This document shows positions 7,732 through 14,452 of a DNA stretch of 17,885 nt, piece by piece (the first letter of the stretch is position 1; the number at the start of each line of letters is the position of its first letter). Origin of the DNA: Halieaceae bacterium (GTDB lineage Bacteria > Pseudomonadota > Gammaproteobacteria > Pseudomonadales > Halieaceae); assembly GCA_003331685.1 (NCBI GenBank), contig QOPK01000027.1, forward strand, positions 1-17,885, read 5' to 3'. The position numbers were made by a program, and so were the translations under genes. The notes beneath the pieces were generated by a model, which did not search any database, was not told the DNA's origin, and saw only the letters and a list, made by a program, of their open reading frames with translations.

Positions 7732-8034
7732 ATGCAGATATTAGTGAAGAACCTCACAGGCAAGACCATCACCCTTAAGGTGGACCCGTCGGATAGTATC
7801 GAGAACGCTAAAGCCAAGATTCAGGATAAAGAGGGCATCCGGCTCGATCAGCAGCAATTAGTCTTTGCGGGCGAGGTGCTGGAGGGTGGCCGAACGCGCT
7901 CCGATTACAACATTCAGAAAGAGTCCGCGTTACAACTGACGCTGCTAGACCGGCCCGGCGTGCCGTTAACAATGTTCCCGACACCCGCCTTGTTGCACAA
8001 CTTTTCGTCCTTCTGGCGCTCCGATGACGTATGA
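7732..8034 (+). CDS. Ubiquitin-like protein with degenerate, extended C-terminus
   Basis: Residues 1-76 align with human ubiquitin without gaps: 56 of 76 identical by hand count, including MQI at the start, [18 protein letters not shown] and SDYNIQKES. This is eukaryote-type ubiquitin (PF00240), not a ThiS/MoaD or Pup relative. Lys6, 11, 27, 29, 33 and 63 are kept; Lys48 is Glu. Patch and E1-contact positions differ: Arg42 Gln, Ile44 Val, His68 Gln, Val70 Thr, Arg72 Leu. The conjugating tail LRLRGG reads LLDRPG, then 24 more residues (ending FWRSDDV) to 100 in total, so no free Gly-Gly end exists. The frame is open from ATG 7663 (123 residues) or 7690; 7732 is chosen because ubiquitin itself starts there, though none has a good ribosome binding site. 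Three of ten leucines are TTA. No conjugation enzymes are nearby. Function unknown; origin by transfer from a eukaryote is inferred. Confidence 0.88.
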   Translation: MQILVKNLTGKTITLKVDPSDSIENAKAKIQDKEGIRLDQQQLVFAGEVLEGGRTRSDYNIQKESALQLTLLDRPGVPLTMFPTPALLHNFSSFWRSDDV

Positions 8035-8061
8035 CCGCGTGGCGCAAGAGGTAATGGTGGG

Positions 8062-9378
8062 CTAGCGCCCCAGCTTGTCTCGCAAGCTATAGAAGAGCAT
8101 TCCCGCCACCAAGCCCGGCCATCGCAATAACGTGCCGCCCGGGAATCCGTGGGTGGGTACCGACGCCATCAGGTCAAAACCGCTGGTATCGCCGTCTATC
8201 GCTTCCGCCAGTAAATGCCCCGCCATAGTGGCGGTGGGCACTCCATGACCTGAGAACCCTTGCGCGTACCAAAGGTGCGTACCCACGCGCCCAAAGTCAG
8301 GCATGCGGTTCATCGTGATACCCACGGCGCCACCCCAGCCATACTCCACTTCAATTTCATCAAGCTCTGGGTAGATGTTGAGCATGTGGGGGCGAACGAA
8401 GGCTTTGATGTCCCGCGGGAAGCGACTCGAGTAGTTCTCTCCGCCACCAAAGAGCATGCGGCCGTCTTCAGACAGTTTCCAGTAGTTGATGACGAACAGC
8501 GTATCTGACATCGACAGGTTGTCGCGGTTAATCCGCGACAACAGGTAAGAGGGCAGGGGTTCGGTTGCGATCACGAAGTTATTGATGGGCATGATGTTGC
8601 CGGCCAGACGAGGCATGAGCTTGCCGAGATAAGCATTGCATCCGAGTACCACGTGTTGAGCGTTCACCTGCCCATGCGCAGTCTTGACCTCGCTTGATTC
8701 ACCGTCATGCGCAGGCTGTGCTCGGCTGTGCTCATAGATTCTGACCCCCGCCTGGGCTGCTGCCCTTGCCAGCCCAACGGCGTATTTCAAGGGGTGCAGA
8801 TGCCGGCAACCGTCATCCAGTAGCGCGCCATAAAATCCCTGCGCGCTGGTGCGCTCTGCCACTGCCTCCGGCGGCAGGTAAGAAAGCTGTTGGTAGCCAT
8901 ACTGAGACTCGAGGTGCTCCAGCTCCTCCAGCAGCTCTTCAGCATGGCTCGGCTTAGCGGCCAAGTGCAAGTTTCCCGAACCCAGCTCGCAGTCAATCTG
9001 ATGTTCGTCGATCAGCTCACAGACTTTGTGCACAGCGTCGAGCCCGAGCTGCCAAAGACCCTTGGCGGCCTCCATCCCGACCCATTTTTCGATGCTGGCT
9101 TGATCCGCCCGTTGACCTGTACCGACATGCCCGCCGTTGCGCCCTGACGCCCCCCAGCCTACACGCTCGGCCTCTAACAGCACCACATCGTAGCCCTTTT
9201 TCTTCAGGTGCAAAGCGGTAGACAGGCCGGTGTAACCGCCACCGATTACACAAACATCGGCGGTCTCCTCGCCCTGTAAAGGCGGGAAAACGGGCAAAAG
9301 TGGCGCTGTGGCGGCGTACCAGCTCTCAGGGTATTTCCCTGCTGTATGGCCGATGATTTGGTCATTCATGGTTGGCAT
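8062..9378 (-). CDS. puuB: FAD-dependent gamma-glutamylputrescine oxidoreductase
   Basis: Flavoprotein oxidase that oxidises gamma-glutamylputrescine to gamma-glutamyl-aminobutyraldehyde in putrescine use. About 438 residues, close to E. coli PuuB (426). The dinucleotide-binding motif VCVIGGGYTGLSTALHL is at about residues 42-58, followed by LLEAERVGWGASGRNGGH. Further PuuB-like parts are NAYLGKLMPRLAG, LFGGGENYSSRFPRD, YAQGFSGHGV and the C-terminal FPGGTLLRWPG with FYSLRDKLGR. Start is uncertain between ATG 9378 and ATG 9369; the frame stays open to 9477 but that would overlap the divergent puuA region. Divergent to a puuA-like gene, which supports the role. Confidence 0.88.
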   Translation of the reverse strand: MPTMNDQIIGHTAGKYPESWYAATAPLLPVFPPLQGEETADVCVIGGGYTGLSTALHLKKKGYDVVLLEAERVGWGASGRNGGHVGTGQRADQASIEKWVGMEAAKGLWQLGLDAVHKVCELIDEHQIDCELGSGNLHLAAKPSHAEELLEELEHLESQYGYQQLSYLPPEAVAERTSAQGFYGALLDDGCRHLHPLKYAVGLARAAAQAGVRIYEHSRAQPAHDGESSEVKTAHGQVNAQHVVLGCNAYLGKLMPRLAGNIMPINNFVIATEPLPSYLLSRINRDNLSMSDTLFVINYWKLSEDGRMLFGGGENYSSRFPRDIKAFVRPHMLNIYPELDEIEVEYGWGGAVGITMNRMPDFGRVGTHLWYAQGFSGHGVPTATMAGHLLAEAIDGDTSGFDLMASVPTHGFPGGTLLRWPGLVAGMLFYSLRDKLGR

Positions 9379-9445
9379 TATGCCGCTTGCCGGTGTCGAG
9401 ACGCCATCCGATACTGTGTGCTTGTTGAGCTGCCCGCGGGGCGTT
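9379..9445. promoter_or_regulatory. puuB-puuA divergent control region
   Basis: Short space between the chosen starts of the two divergent polyamine genes. Shared control is likely given the linked function, but no operator or -35/-10 pair is clear. If the starts differ from those chosen the region grows (to 9538 if puuA starts at the ATG at 9539). Confidence 0.4.
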
Positions 9446-10876
9446 ATGAGTGAGCCGAACCATAAAACGGCATCCAATCAAGCAGGCGCGTACAGTCCTG
9501 GGGGCGCGAATGACGCGTCTCAGGTGCCCTCTGCCGATATGGCCACCATCGAGGCGTGGCTGAAAGAGCACAAAATCTCCGAGGTGGAATGTCTCGTTCC
9601 CGACATGACGGGCAATGCCCGTGGCAAATTTATACCGGCGCACCAATTCACCGCGAACCGTGAAATCAAGTTGCCCGAATCGATCATGGTGCAAACCGTC
9701 ACAGGTGAGTACACCGACGACCATTGGGATTTCGTTGAGCCTACTGATACGGACATGTTGCTCAGACCCGATGCCTCCACTCTGAGGCTGGTGCCCTGGG
9801 GGCGAGAGCCGACCGGGCAGGTCATTGCCGATTGCTACAAGCCCGATGGCGAGCCTCACCCGCTGTCGACTCGTAACGTGCTGCGGTATGTACTGGGGCT
9901 CTACGAGGAAGCCGGCCTGAAACCGGTGGTGGCGCCCGAGGTGGAGTTTTACCTCGTCAATAAAAATACCGACCCCGACTACGAGCTGATGCCGCCCAAG
10001 GGGCGCTCAGGTCGCCGTGAGGTCGCGCGTCTTTCTTACAGCATCGATGCTGTGGCGGAGTTCGAGGATTTCGTAGAGGACATGTACGACTTCGCCGATC
10101 AGCAGCAGTTGGATGTTGATACGTTGATTCATGAGAACGGCGCCGCGCAGTTGGAGATTAACTTCAATCATGGCGACCCGCTGGCGATGGCCGATCAGGT
10201 CTTTGTCTTCAAGCGCACGGTGCGCGAGACCGCGCAGCGGTACAACATGTACGCAACCTTTATGGCCAAGCCCATGCAGCGCGAGCCTGGTTCTGCGATG
10301 CACATTCACCAGAGCGTGATTGATCTCGAGACGGGCAAAAATATCTTCGCTACCGACGACGGTCAGCCGAGTCAGGCCATGATGGAGTTCATGGGGGGCT
10401 TGCAGCGCTATACGCCGGAGCTCATTAGCTTCTATGCGCCTAACGTGAACTCCTACCGGAGGCTCGCGCCCGATATCTCTGCGCCAATCAACTTAAGTTG
10501 GGGCTTTGATAACCGCACGACCGCGTTCCGGGTGCCCAATTCCGACCCTGCCAATTTGCGGATCGAAAATCGTTTCCCCGGTGTGGATGCCAACCCCTAT
10601 CTGGCGATCACAGCGACGCTAGCCAGTGGGCTTTTGGGCATGCGCCAGCATCTGCAACCCACCGAACCGCATCAGGGTACGGCCAACGAAGACAGCGTCG
10701 GCGTAGCTCGAACGCTGGAAGAGGGTGTCCGCAAGCTCAATAACACCCCCGAGCTACAGGCCATGATCGGAGAGTTGTTCATGCGTGCCTATGCCGCAGT
10801 AAAGCTCGATGAGTTCGAGGAGTTCAACCGCGTGATCAGCTCCTGGGAGCGCGAGCACCTGCTCCTTCAGGTATAA
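9446..10876 (+). CDS. puuA: Glutamine synthetase family, gamma-glutamylputrescine synthetase
   Basis: ATP-dependent ligase joining glutamate to putrescine, first step of the Puu route. 476 residues from ATG 9446, against 472 for E. coli PuuA. The N-terminal beta-grasp part has VECLVPDMTGNARGKFIP; the catalytic part has EVEFYLV (metal-binding glutamates), NGAAQLEINFNHGDPL, ATFMAKPM, GSAMHIHQS (ATP/metal His), APNVNSYRRLAP, NNRTTAFRVP-like DNRTTAFRVP, and RIENRFPGVDANPYLA. The adenylylation Tyr loop of GlnA is absent, and PuuA-like spacing argues against a true glutamine synthetase. Other starts (9308 in frame, 9539) are possible; 9446 avoids overlap with puuB. Other GS-family ligases for ethanolamine or spermine cannot be excluded. 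Confidence 0.88.
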   Translation: MSEPNHKTASNQAGAYSPGGANDASQVPSADMATIEAWLKEHKISEVECLVPDMTGNARGKFIPAHQFTANREIKLPESIMVQTVTGEYTDDHWDFVEPTDTDMLLRPDASTLRLVPWGREPTGQVIADCYKPDGEPHPLSTRNVLRYVLGLYEEAGLKPVVAPEVEFYLVNKNTDPDYELMPPKGRSGRREVARLSYSIDAVAEFEDFVEDMYDFADQQQLDVDTLIHENGAAQLEINFNHGDPLAMADQVFVFKRTVRETAQRYNMYATFMAKPMQREPGSAMHIHQSVIDLETGKNIFATDDGQPSQAMMEFMGGLQRYTPELISFYAPNVNSYRRLAPDISAPINLSWGFDNRTTAFRVPNSDPANLRIENRFPGVDANPYLAITATLASGLLGMRQHLQPTEPHQGTANEDSVGVARTLEEGVRKLNNTPELQAMIGELFMRAYAAVKLDEFEEFNRVISSWEREHLLLQV

Positions 10877-10921
10877 CGCGGTGTCTGAAAGCCTGTCCCG
10901 ATTTTTTTTCGGTCATTGCGT

Positions 10922-11764
10922 ATGACGGACTCGAACCTCGGTCATCAGAATTTTCGCTGGGTGAAGTATCTGACCTATGCGCTGCTGTCATTGAATATCT
11001 TTTTATTCCTTGCAGAAGAAATTGACAGCGCGCGATTCGCCATCGCGAGTGGCGAAGATGTGGTGATGGGGGTGCAACTCTTCTCGGCCACTTTGGATAC
11101 CCTTGCCTGGGTCATCCTGCTGCTCCTATTTGAGCTCGAAACGGCAGTCATCCCCGACGACCGCCTAAAGGGCCCTCTTCGGTTTGCTATTCACGGCGTG
11201 CGAATGCTGTGTACCGCCACGATCGTGATGGCGTTCCTCGGCTACTTCGGGGAATGGCGTACGTTGCTGCCCAGTGAGCTCTTGGTGGGAGAGGCCTGTA
11301 TGCGAGTTATCGAGGGCTGGTCCTATATGGTTAAGCTCGATGATTTTGTGCCGCTCACAGCCGAGAACTGTGGTCAGTTTGGCTCTGATACGCGGCTTGT
11401 TACCGGACTCGACGGAGTGATCGCATCGCCCTCGGGTTTGCTCGAAGGTCAGCGTCTGGCGCTGGTGGATGTGATCAATTCTGCTACGTGGATTCTCGTG
11501 GTGATCTTGTTGGAGATCGAAGTGAGATTACTGACCCGGTGGGGAGGGGGACCCCGACCGATGGCGCGTATTGCCAATAGTCTAAAGATCGTGCTGTACA
11601 CCACACTCGTGGTGGCCGCGATTTACTGGGGCTTCAAGGGCGATTTCCTAGACTTCTGGGACGCTGCGCTGTGGCTATTCGCCTTCGTCTTTATCGAGCG
11701 CAACGTCTTCGAGTGGCAGCAGGAAATCCGTGACCAGACCGACAGTACCCAAGAGTCAGTCTGA
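10922..11764 (+). CDS. Hypothetical multi-pass membrane protein
   Basis: 280 residues from ATG 10922 (a TTG at 10916 is also in frame). Hydrophobic segments at about residues 14-32, 49-72, 87-109, 182-205, 219-240 and 244-260 suggest six helices. Between the third and fourth lies a loop of about 70 residues with two cysteines (GEACMR, AENCGQFG) that could form a disulfide outside the cytoplasm. Acidic residues follow or lie within helices (FLAEEIDSA, LLFELETAV, LLEIEVRLL), an unusual repeated pattern. No family is recognised. It follows puuA by about 45 bases but has no evident link to polyamines. Confidence 0.75.
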   Translation: MTDSNLGHQNFRWVKYLTYALLSLNIFLFLAEEIDSARFAIASGEDVVMGVQLFSATLDTLAWVILLLLFELETAVIPDDRLKGPLRFAIHGVRMLCTATIVMAFLGYFGEWRTLLPSELLVGEACMRVIEGWSYMVKLDDFVPLTAENCGQFGSDTRLVTGLDGVIASPSGLLEGQRLALVDVINSATWILVVILLEIEVRLLTRWGGGPRPMARIANSLKIVLYTTLVVAAIYWGFKGDFLDFWDAALWLFAFVFIERNVFEWQQEIRDQTDSTQESV

Positions 11765-11765
11765 T

Positions 11766-11996
11766 TCAGATTTCGTCGCCGAAATCGAGGTCGTAATCGC
11801 CGAGCTCTTCTCGCAGTCTCAGCATCTCCAGGCGTTCCTCAGCCCGTCGACGCTTCGCTGCTTTCAAAGCCTTTTCGGTGACCGCCTCGGCAAAGTCCAG
11901 TGACTCAAAATCCTCGTCAGTCAGCTCCCCTAGACCCGGCTCAAAAAAATCTTCGCCCGGTTCCTCAGTTACCGCAGTGGTATCTCTCTCACCCAT
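11766..11996 (-). CDS. PA3496-like small acidic protein
   Basis: 76 residues, cytoplasmic, strongly acidic at both ends (EEPGEDFFEPGLGELTDED; ELGDYDLDFGDEI) with a basic helix between (KALKAAKRRRAEERLEMLRL). The pattern of a basic helix followed by RLREELGDYDLDF resembles the PA3496 family (putative envelope-integrity protein of gammaproteobacteria). A longer frame to 12113 exists, but ATG 11996 has GGGAGG 6 bases upstream, an excellent site. Its stop lies one base from the stop of the opposing membrane-protein gene. Confidence 0.75.
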   Translation of the reverse strand: MGERDTTAVTEEPGEDFFEPGLGELTDEDFESLDFAEAVTEKALKAAKRRRAEERLEMLRLREELGDYDLDFGDEI

Positions 11997-12327
11997 AAAC
12001 CACCTCCCGATGATCCTGAACAAAAGACCAGCACCTGCTGCTGGTTCGCGCCATCTCAGCGCAGCCGCTCTTATGTCACAAGAAATTTTTTGATCTGAAG
12101 CGGCATATCGCACATAACAAATTAAGCTAAGTGTTGTGCTTGTTTTGGATGTATAAAGATAAGTTCCCCCTGATGATTTTGCCCCGACGGCTTGCTGCTG
12201 CGGTCCGCGCGAACATGCTAGGGGTAAGTCCTCTCCGCATTAACAAGCCCACGTGCAGATTTGATTCACCACCCAGTGGCATATGGGTGAGCGCATCGGT
12301 TAAGAGGCAGCTTTGAGTCGGTGAGCT
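11997..12327. other. Intergenic region
   Basis: About 330 bases between the PA3496-like gene and the shikimate-kinase gene, both on the minus strand. It must contain the promoter of the PA3496-like gene. A perfect 7-bp hairpin (ACCAGCA at 12027-12033, TGCTGGT at 12039-12045, 5-base loop) lies about 15 bases upstream of that gene's ribosome binding site, in its leader. A plus-strand frame at 12131-12316 has no ribosome binding site and no recognisable sequence. No RNA gene is seen. Confidence 0.5.
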
Positions 12328-12831
12328 TCAGCTCAATTTCGTAGCGATGGTCTCGACAATCTCGTCAGGCGTTGCGTCATCACAGTCAACCACAATTTCA
12401 CCGTAACGCTCGTAAAGGGGGACGCGCTCTTCGTAAAGATCTTTAAGACTCTGCTCGCCATCGGCGGCAATACCGCGGTGGGGTGCGAGGGACACACGGT
12501 AGTCAATGGTGTCGAATCGTGCGCGCAGGTACACCACGATGGATGCAGCGCTGAGGCGCGCCATAATCTTTTCGCTATAGACCACCGAACCACCGGTGGA
12601 AATGACCGAAGGGAACAGGGGCATGCCGGTTAACACTTGCTCTTCGATCGCTCTGAACGCCGCGTTGCCGTGGCCATCCACAATTTGCTGCAGGGACTGG
12701 CCTTCCTGCGCCTCGATCAGTCCATCCGCATCGACCAATTCGAGATCAAGTCGCGCCGCCAATGCGGTGCCGATGGTGCTCTTGCCGCTGCCGGGCATGC
12801 CAATCAATGAAATGATCTTATCGCTGGCCAC
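12328..12831 (-). CDS. Shikimate kinase family protein
   Basis: 167 residues, the usual length of shikimate kinase, which phosphorylates the 3-hydroxyl of shikimate with ATP. Walker A is GMPGSGKST (about residues 11-19); the substrate-binding DAD (about 34-36), FRAIEEQVL with Arg at about 59, the STGGS glycine segment (GGG in AroK, here GGS), the lid arginine in PHRGIA and the ERVPLY arginine follow in order. The lid differs from the AroK KRPLL form, so this may be a second, AroK-like paralogue with changed substrate. It is not beside aroB, which usually follows aroK in gammaproteobacteria, so a gene symbol is withheld. Confidence 0.82.
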   Translation of the reverse strand: MASDKIISLIGMPGSGKSTIGTALAARLDLELVDADGLIEAQEGQSLQQIVDGHGNAAFRAIEEQVLTGMPLFPSVISTGGSVVYSEKIMARLSAASIVVYLRARFDTIDYRVSLAPHRGIAADGEQSLKDLYEERVPLYERYGEIVVDCDDATPDEIVETIATKLS

Positions 12832-12899
12832 AGTGATCAGTGTTCCTTTTCAAGGTCGGGTCACACCCTGCTATGGGTCATGCACTGCTAAGAGACCCT

Positions 12900-12941
12900 A
12901 GATTACCCAATACAGATTACCCAATACAGATTACCCGATAC
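12900..12941. repeat. Three tandem 14-bp repeats
   Basis: AGATTACCCAATAC occurs at 12900-12913 and 12914-12927, and AGATTACCCGATAC at 12928-12941 (one mismatch). The next bases CCAATGC resemble part of a further copy. They lie between the shikimate-kinase start and the HNH gene and could be a replication-slippage product or an iterated binding site in the upstream region of the kinase gene. Confidence 0.9.
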
Positions 12942-13081
12942 CCAATGCAATTTATCGACAAGCAGCGTGAGTTTCGTGCAACGCTGTCCTTACGTGAAGT
13001 GCTGTGTGACCGATCACCGCGCGTCTAGATGTCGTCAAGGCTGAAGGTCGTCTGTCGGGGGTAGCTCGGCTTGGGGCAGCG

Positions 13082-13633
13082 TCAGTTCGCCCAGTCGCGC
13101 TCGGCCTTGAACTGCTGGGAGAGATACTCCATCTGGTCTGCCAGGACCCGCTCTTTGGCCAGATAGTGCCACTCGTAGGTGTTTGGCCGGAAGGGCACAG
13201 CGAGCAGTGGCATGTGGGCTTCCTCTGGTGTTTGGCAATCCTTTAGCCAGTTGCAGCGCTTGCAGGCAGCGACAACGTTTTCCCACTTATCGCTGCCGCC
13301 GCGGGAGATAGGCACTACGTGATCCCGAGTCAGCTCGCTGCGACTGAACTGACCCCCGCAATAAAGACAACGGTGGTCATCGCGTCGAAACAGCGTACGG
13401 TTGCAAAGCGGCGGCGTGAAGTGATTCATCACCCGCCCTTCAAGGGCAACAATCGGTTGCAGGATAATTTCCGAGCGGATGCCGGTGAGGCGTTGAATGC
13501 CCCCAAATACGGGGGGAAGGGATTCCCCGATGCCGTAAAGGACATCGCCGCGGGCGTAGGCGGTTACCGCCTCGTTCAGTGTCAGCCACCCTCTGGGTTG
13601 ACCTGACACGTCCAGCTTGAGAATCGCTTGCAT
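13082..13633 (-). CDS. HNH endonuclease family protein
   Basis: 183 residues. The HNH domain lies at about residues 86-135: zinc CxxC at Cys89/Cys92 (CLYCGGQF), the catalytic pair in TRDHVVPISRGG (Asp104, His105), Asn119 in KWENVVAACKRCN, and a second CxxC at Cys124/Cys127. The first 75 residues (RGWLTLNEAVTAYARGDVLY, ending with HFTPPLCNRTLFRRD) match chromosomal HNH proteins common in proteobacteria rather than phage or McrA-type restriction enzymes. The cellular target is unknown. The start at 13633 has only a weak GAGCGAG-like ribosome binding site. Confidence 0.9.
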   Translation of the reverse strand: MQAILKLDVSGQPRGWLTLNEAVTAYARGDVLYGIGESLPPVFGGIQRLTGIRSEIILQPIVALEGRVMNHFTPPLCNRTLFRRDDHRCLYCGGQFSRSELTRDHVVPISRGGSDKWENVVAACKRCNWLKDCQTPEEAHMPLLAVPFRPNTYEWHYLAKERVLADQMEYLSQQFKAERDWAN

Positions 13634-13712
13634 GGGTCTCGCTCACTGGTTTCTTCGACGTTACTGAAAAAGCCAGCGCGTGACAATCACTGAAACAGAA
13701 AATTCATCGACC

Positions 13713-14324
13713 TTACTGCGCTAGCCATACGCCACTGACCAGTTCGTGCTCGCCATGCAGCACCCGGCCACAGAACTGCTCTCCCACTTGGACCGCACCC
13801 ACCCCGGCTGGGGTGCCGGTCATGACGATATCGAAGTCTTCCAACACCAGAAACTGGCGAAGCTCCTCGAGAATCACTTCGGGCGGGTAAAGCATCAAAC
13901 TAACATCGCCTTTTTGTCGCAAGGTATCGTCGACCATCAATTCCACACCGAGTCGCGACAGATCCTCGGGCGCCGTAACAAATTCGCTGAAAAGCGCTGA
14001 GCCGATAAAGGCCTTGCTGCGCTCCCAGGGCAGGCCCGCAGCCTTGAGCCTGGTTTGGGTTTCGCGCTTGGTGAGATCGAGACCAAAACCGACCCCTGCG
14101 ACCTCGCCACAATGCATCAGGAGGCAAATCTCGCCCTCGTAGTGCAGTGGCTCATCGAGCGCTGCGAACAACTCAGTGCCGATCGACGTTGCGGGCTTCA
14201 TGAACACGACCATGTTGTCGGCGGGAGCCGATGCCATTTCCCTGATATGGGCGGCATAGTTTTTGCCGACGCAGACCACTTTGCCAGGGCGCACTGACTG
14301 GCCGTTGAACACCACTGATCCCAT
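13713..14324 (-). CDS. Fumarylacetoacetate hydrolase family protein
   Basis: 203 residues, cytoplasmic, in the FAH superfamily of metal-dependent hydrolases, isomerases and decarboxylases acting on dicarbonyl compounds (YcgM-like size). The opening is KVVCVGKNYAAHIREM; FMKPATSI and LHYEGEICLLM carry the E-x-E metal pair (about Glu62, Glu64), GFGLDLTKRETQ the third acidic ligand (about Asp82), and MTGTPAGVGAVQVG the typical C-terminal loop. Substrate cannot be assigned. ATG 14324 is chosen over the longer frame to 14387 because GGAGGA lies 6-7 bases upstream. Confidence 0.9.
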   Translation of the reverse strand: MGSVVFNGQSVRPGKVVCVGKNYAAHIREMASAPADNMVVFMKPATSIGTELFAALDEPLHYEGEICLLMHCGEVAGVGFGLDLTKRETQTRLKAAGLPWERSKAFIGSALFSEFVTAPEDLSRLGVELMVDDTLRQKGDVSLMLYPPEVILEELRQFLVLEDFDIVMTGTPAGVGAVQVGEQFCGRVLHGEHELVSGVWLAQ

Positions 14325-14348
14325 GGCGATTCCTCCAGAACAGTCTGC

Positions 14349-14378
14349 ACTATAAGCCTGCCGTGGGGGGGCTGTCCG
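14349..14378 (-). promoter_or_regulatory. Candidate sigma-70 promoter of the FAH-family gene
   Basis: On the minus strand CGGACA (14373-14378) and TATAGT (14349-14354) are separated by 18 bases; they match TTGACA/TATAAT at 4 and 5 of 6 positions. Transcription would start about 20 bases before the FAH start codon. Found by eye only. Confidence 0.4.
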
Positions 14379-14452
14379 CATCGCCAATCGCCGCCCGTTC
14401 GGGTAGGCTTGCGCCCCTCAAATTCACGACAACAACATTACGAGGGGACAGC

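Noticed and set aside
7945..8027. Frameshifted alternative end of the ubiquitin-like protein giving a more hydrophobic tail (ending [11 protein letters not shown])
   Set aside because: No slippery site or LRLRGG sequence appears in the other frame, so a programmed or erroneous shift is not supported.
7377..8047. Two minus-strand frames opposite the ubiquitin-like gene
   Set aside because: Shadows of the ubiquitin-like and membrane-protein genes; no start signals or domain patterns.
12131..12316. Plus-strand open frame of 61 codons in the gap between the PA3496-like and shikimate-kinase genes
   Set aside because: No ribosome binding site and no recognisable features; third positions are not clearly coding-like.
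13082..13633. Restriction or anti-phage system around the HNH gene
   Set aside because: No methyltransferase, helicase or specificity gene adjoins it; the protein resembles common chromosomal HNH proteins.
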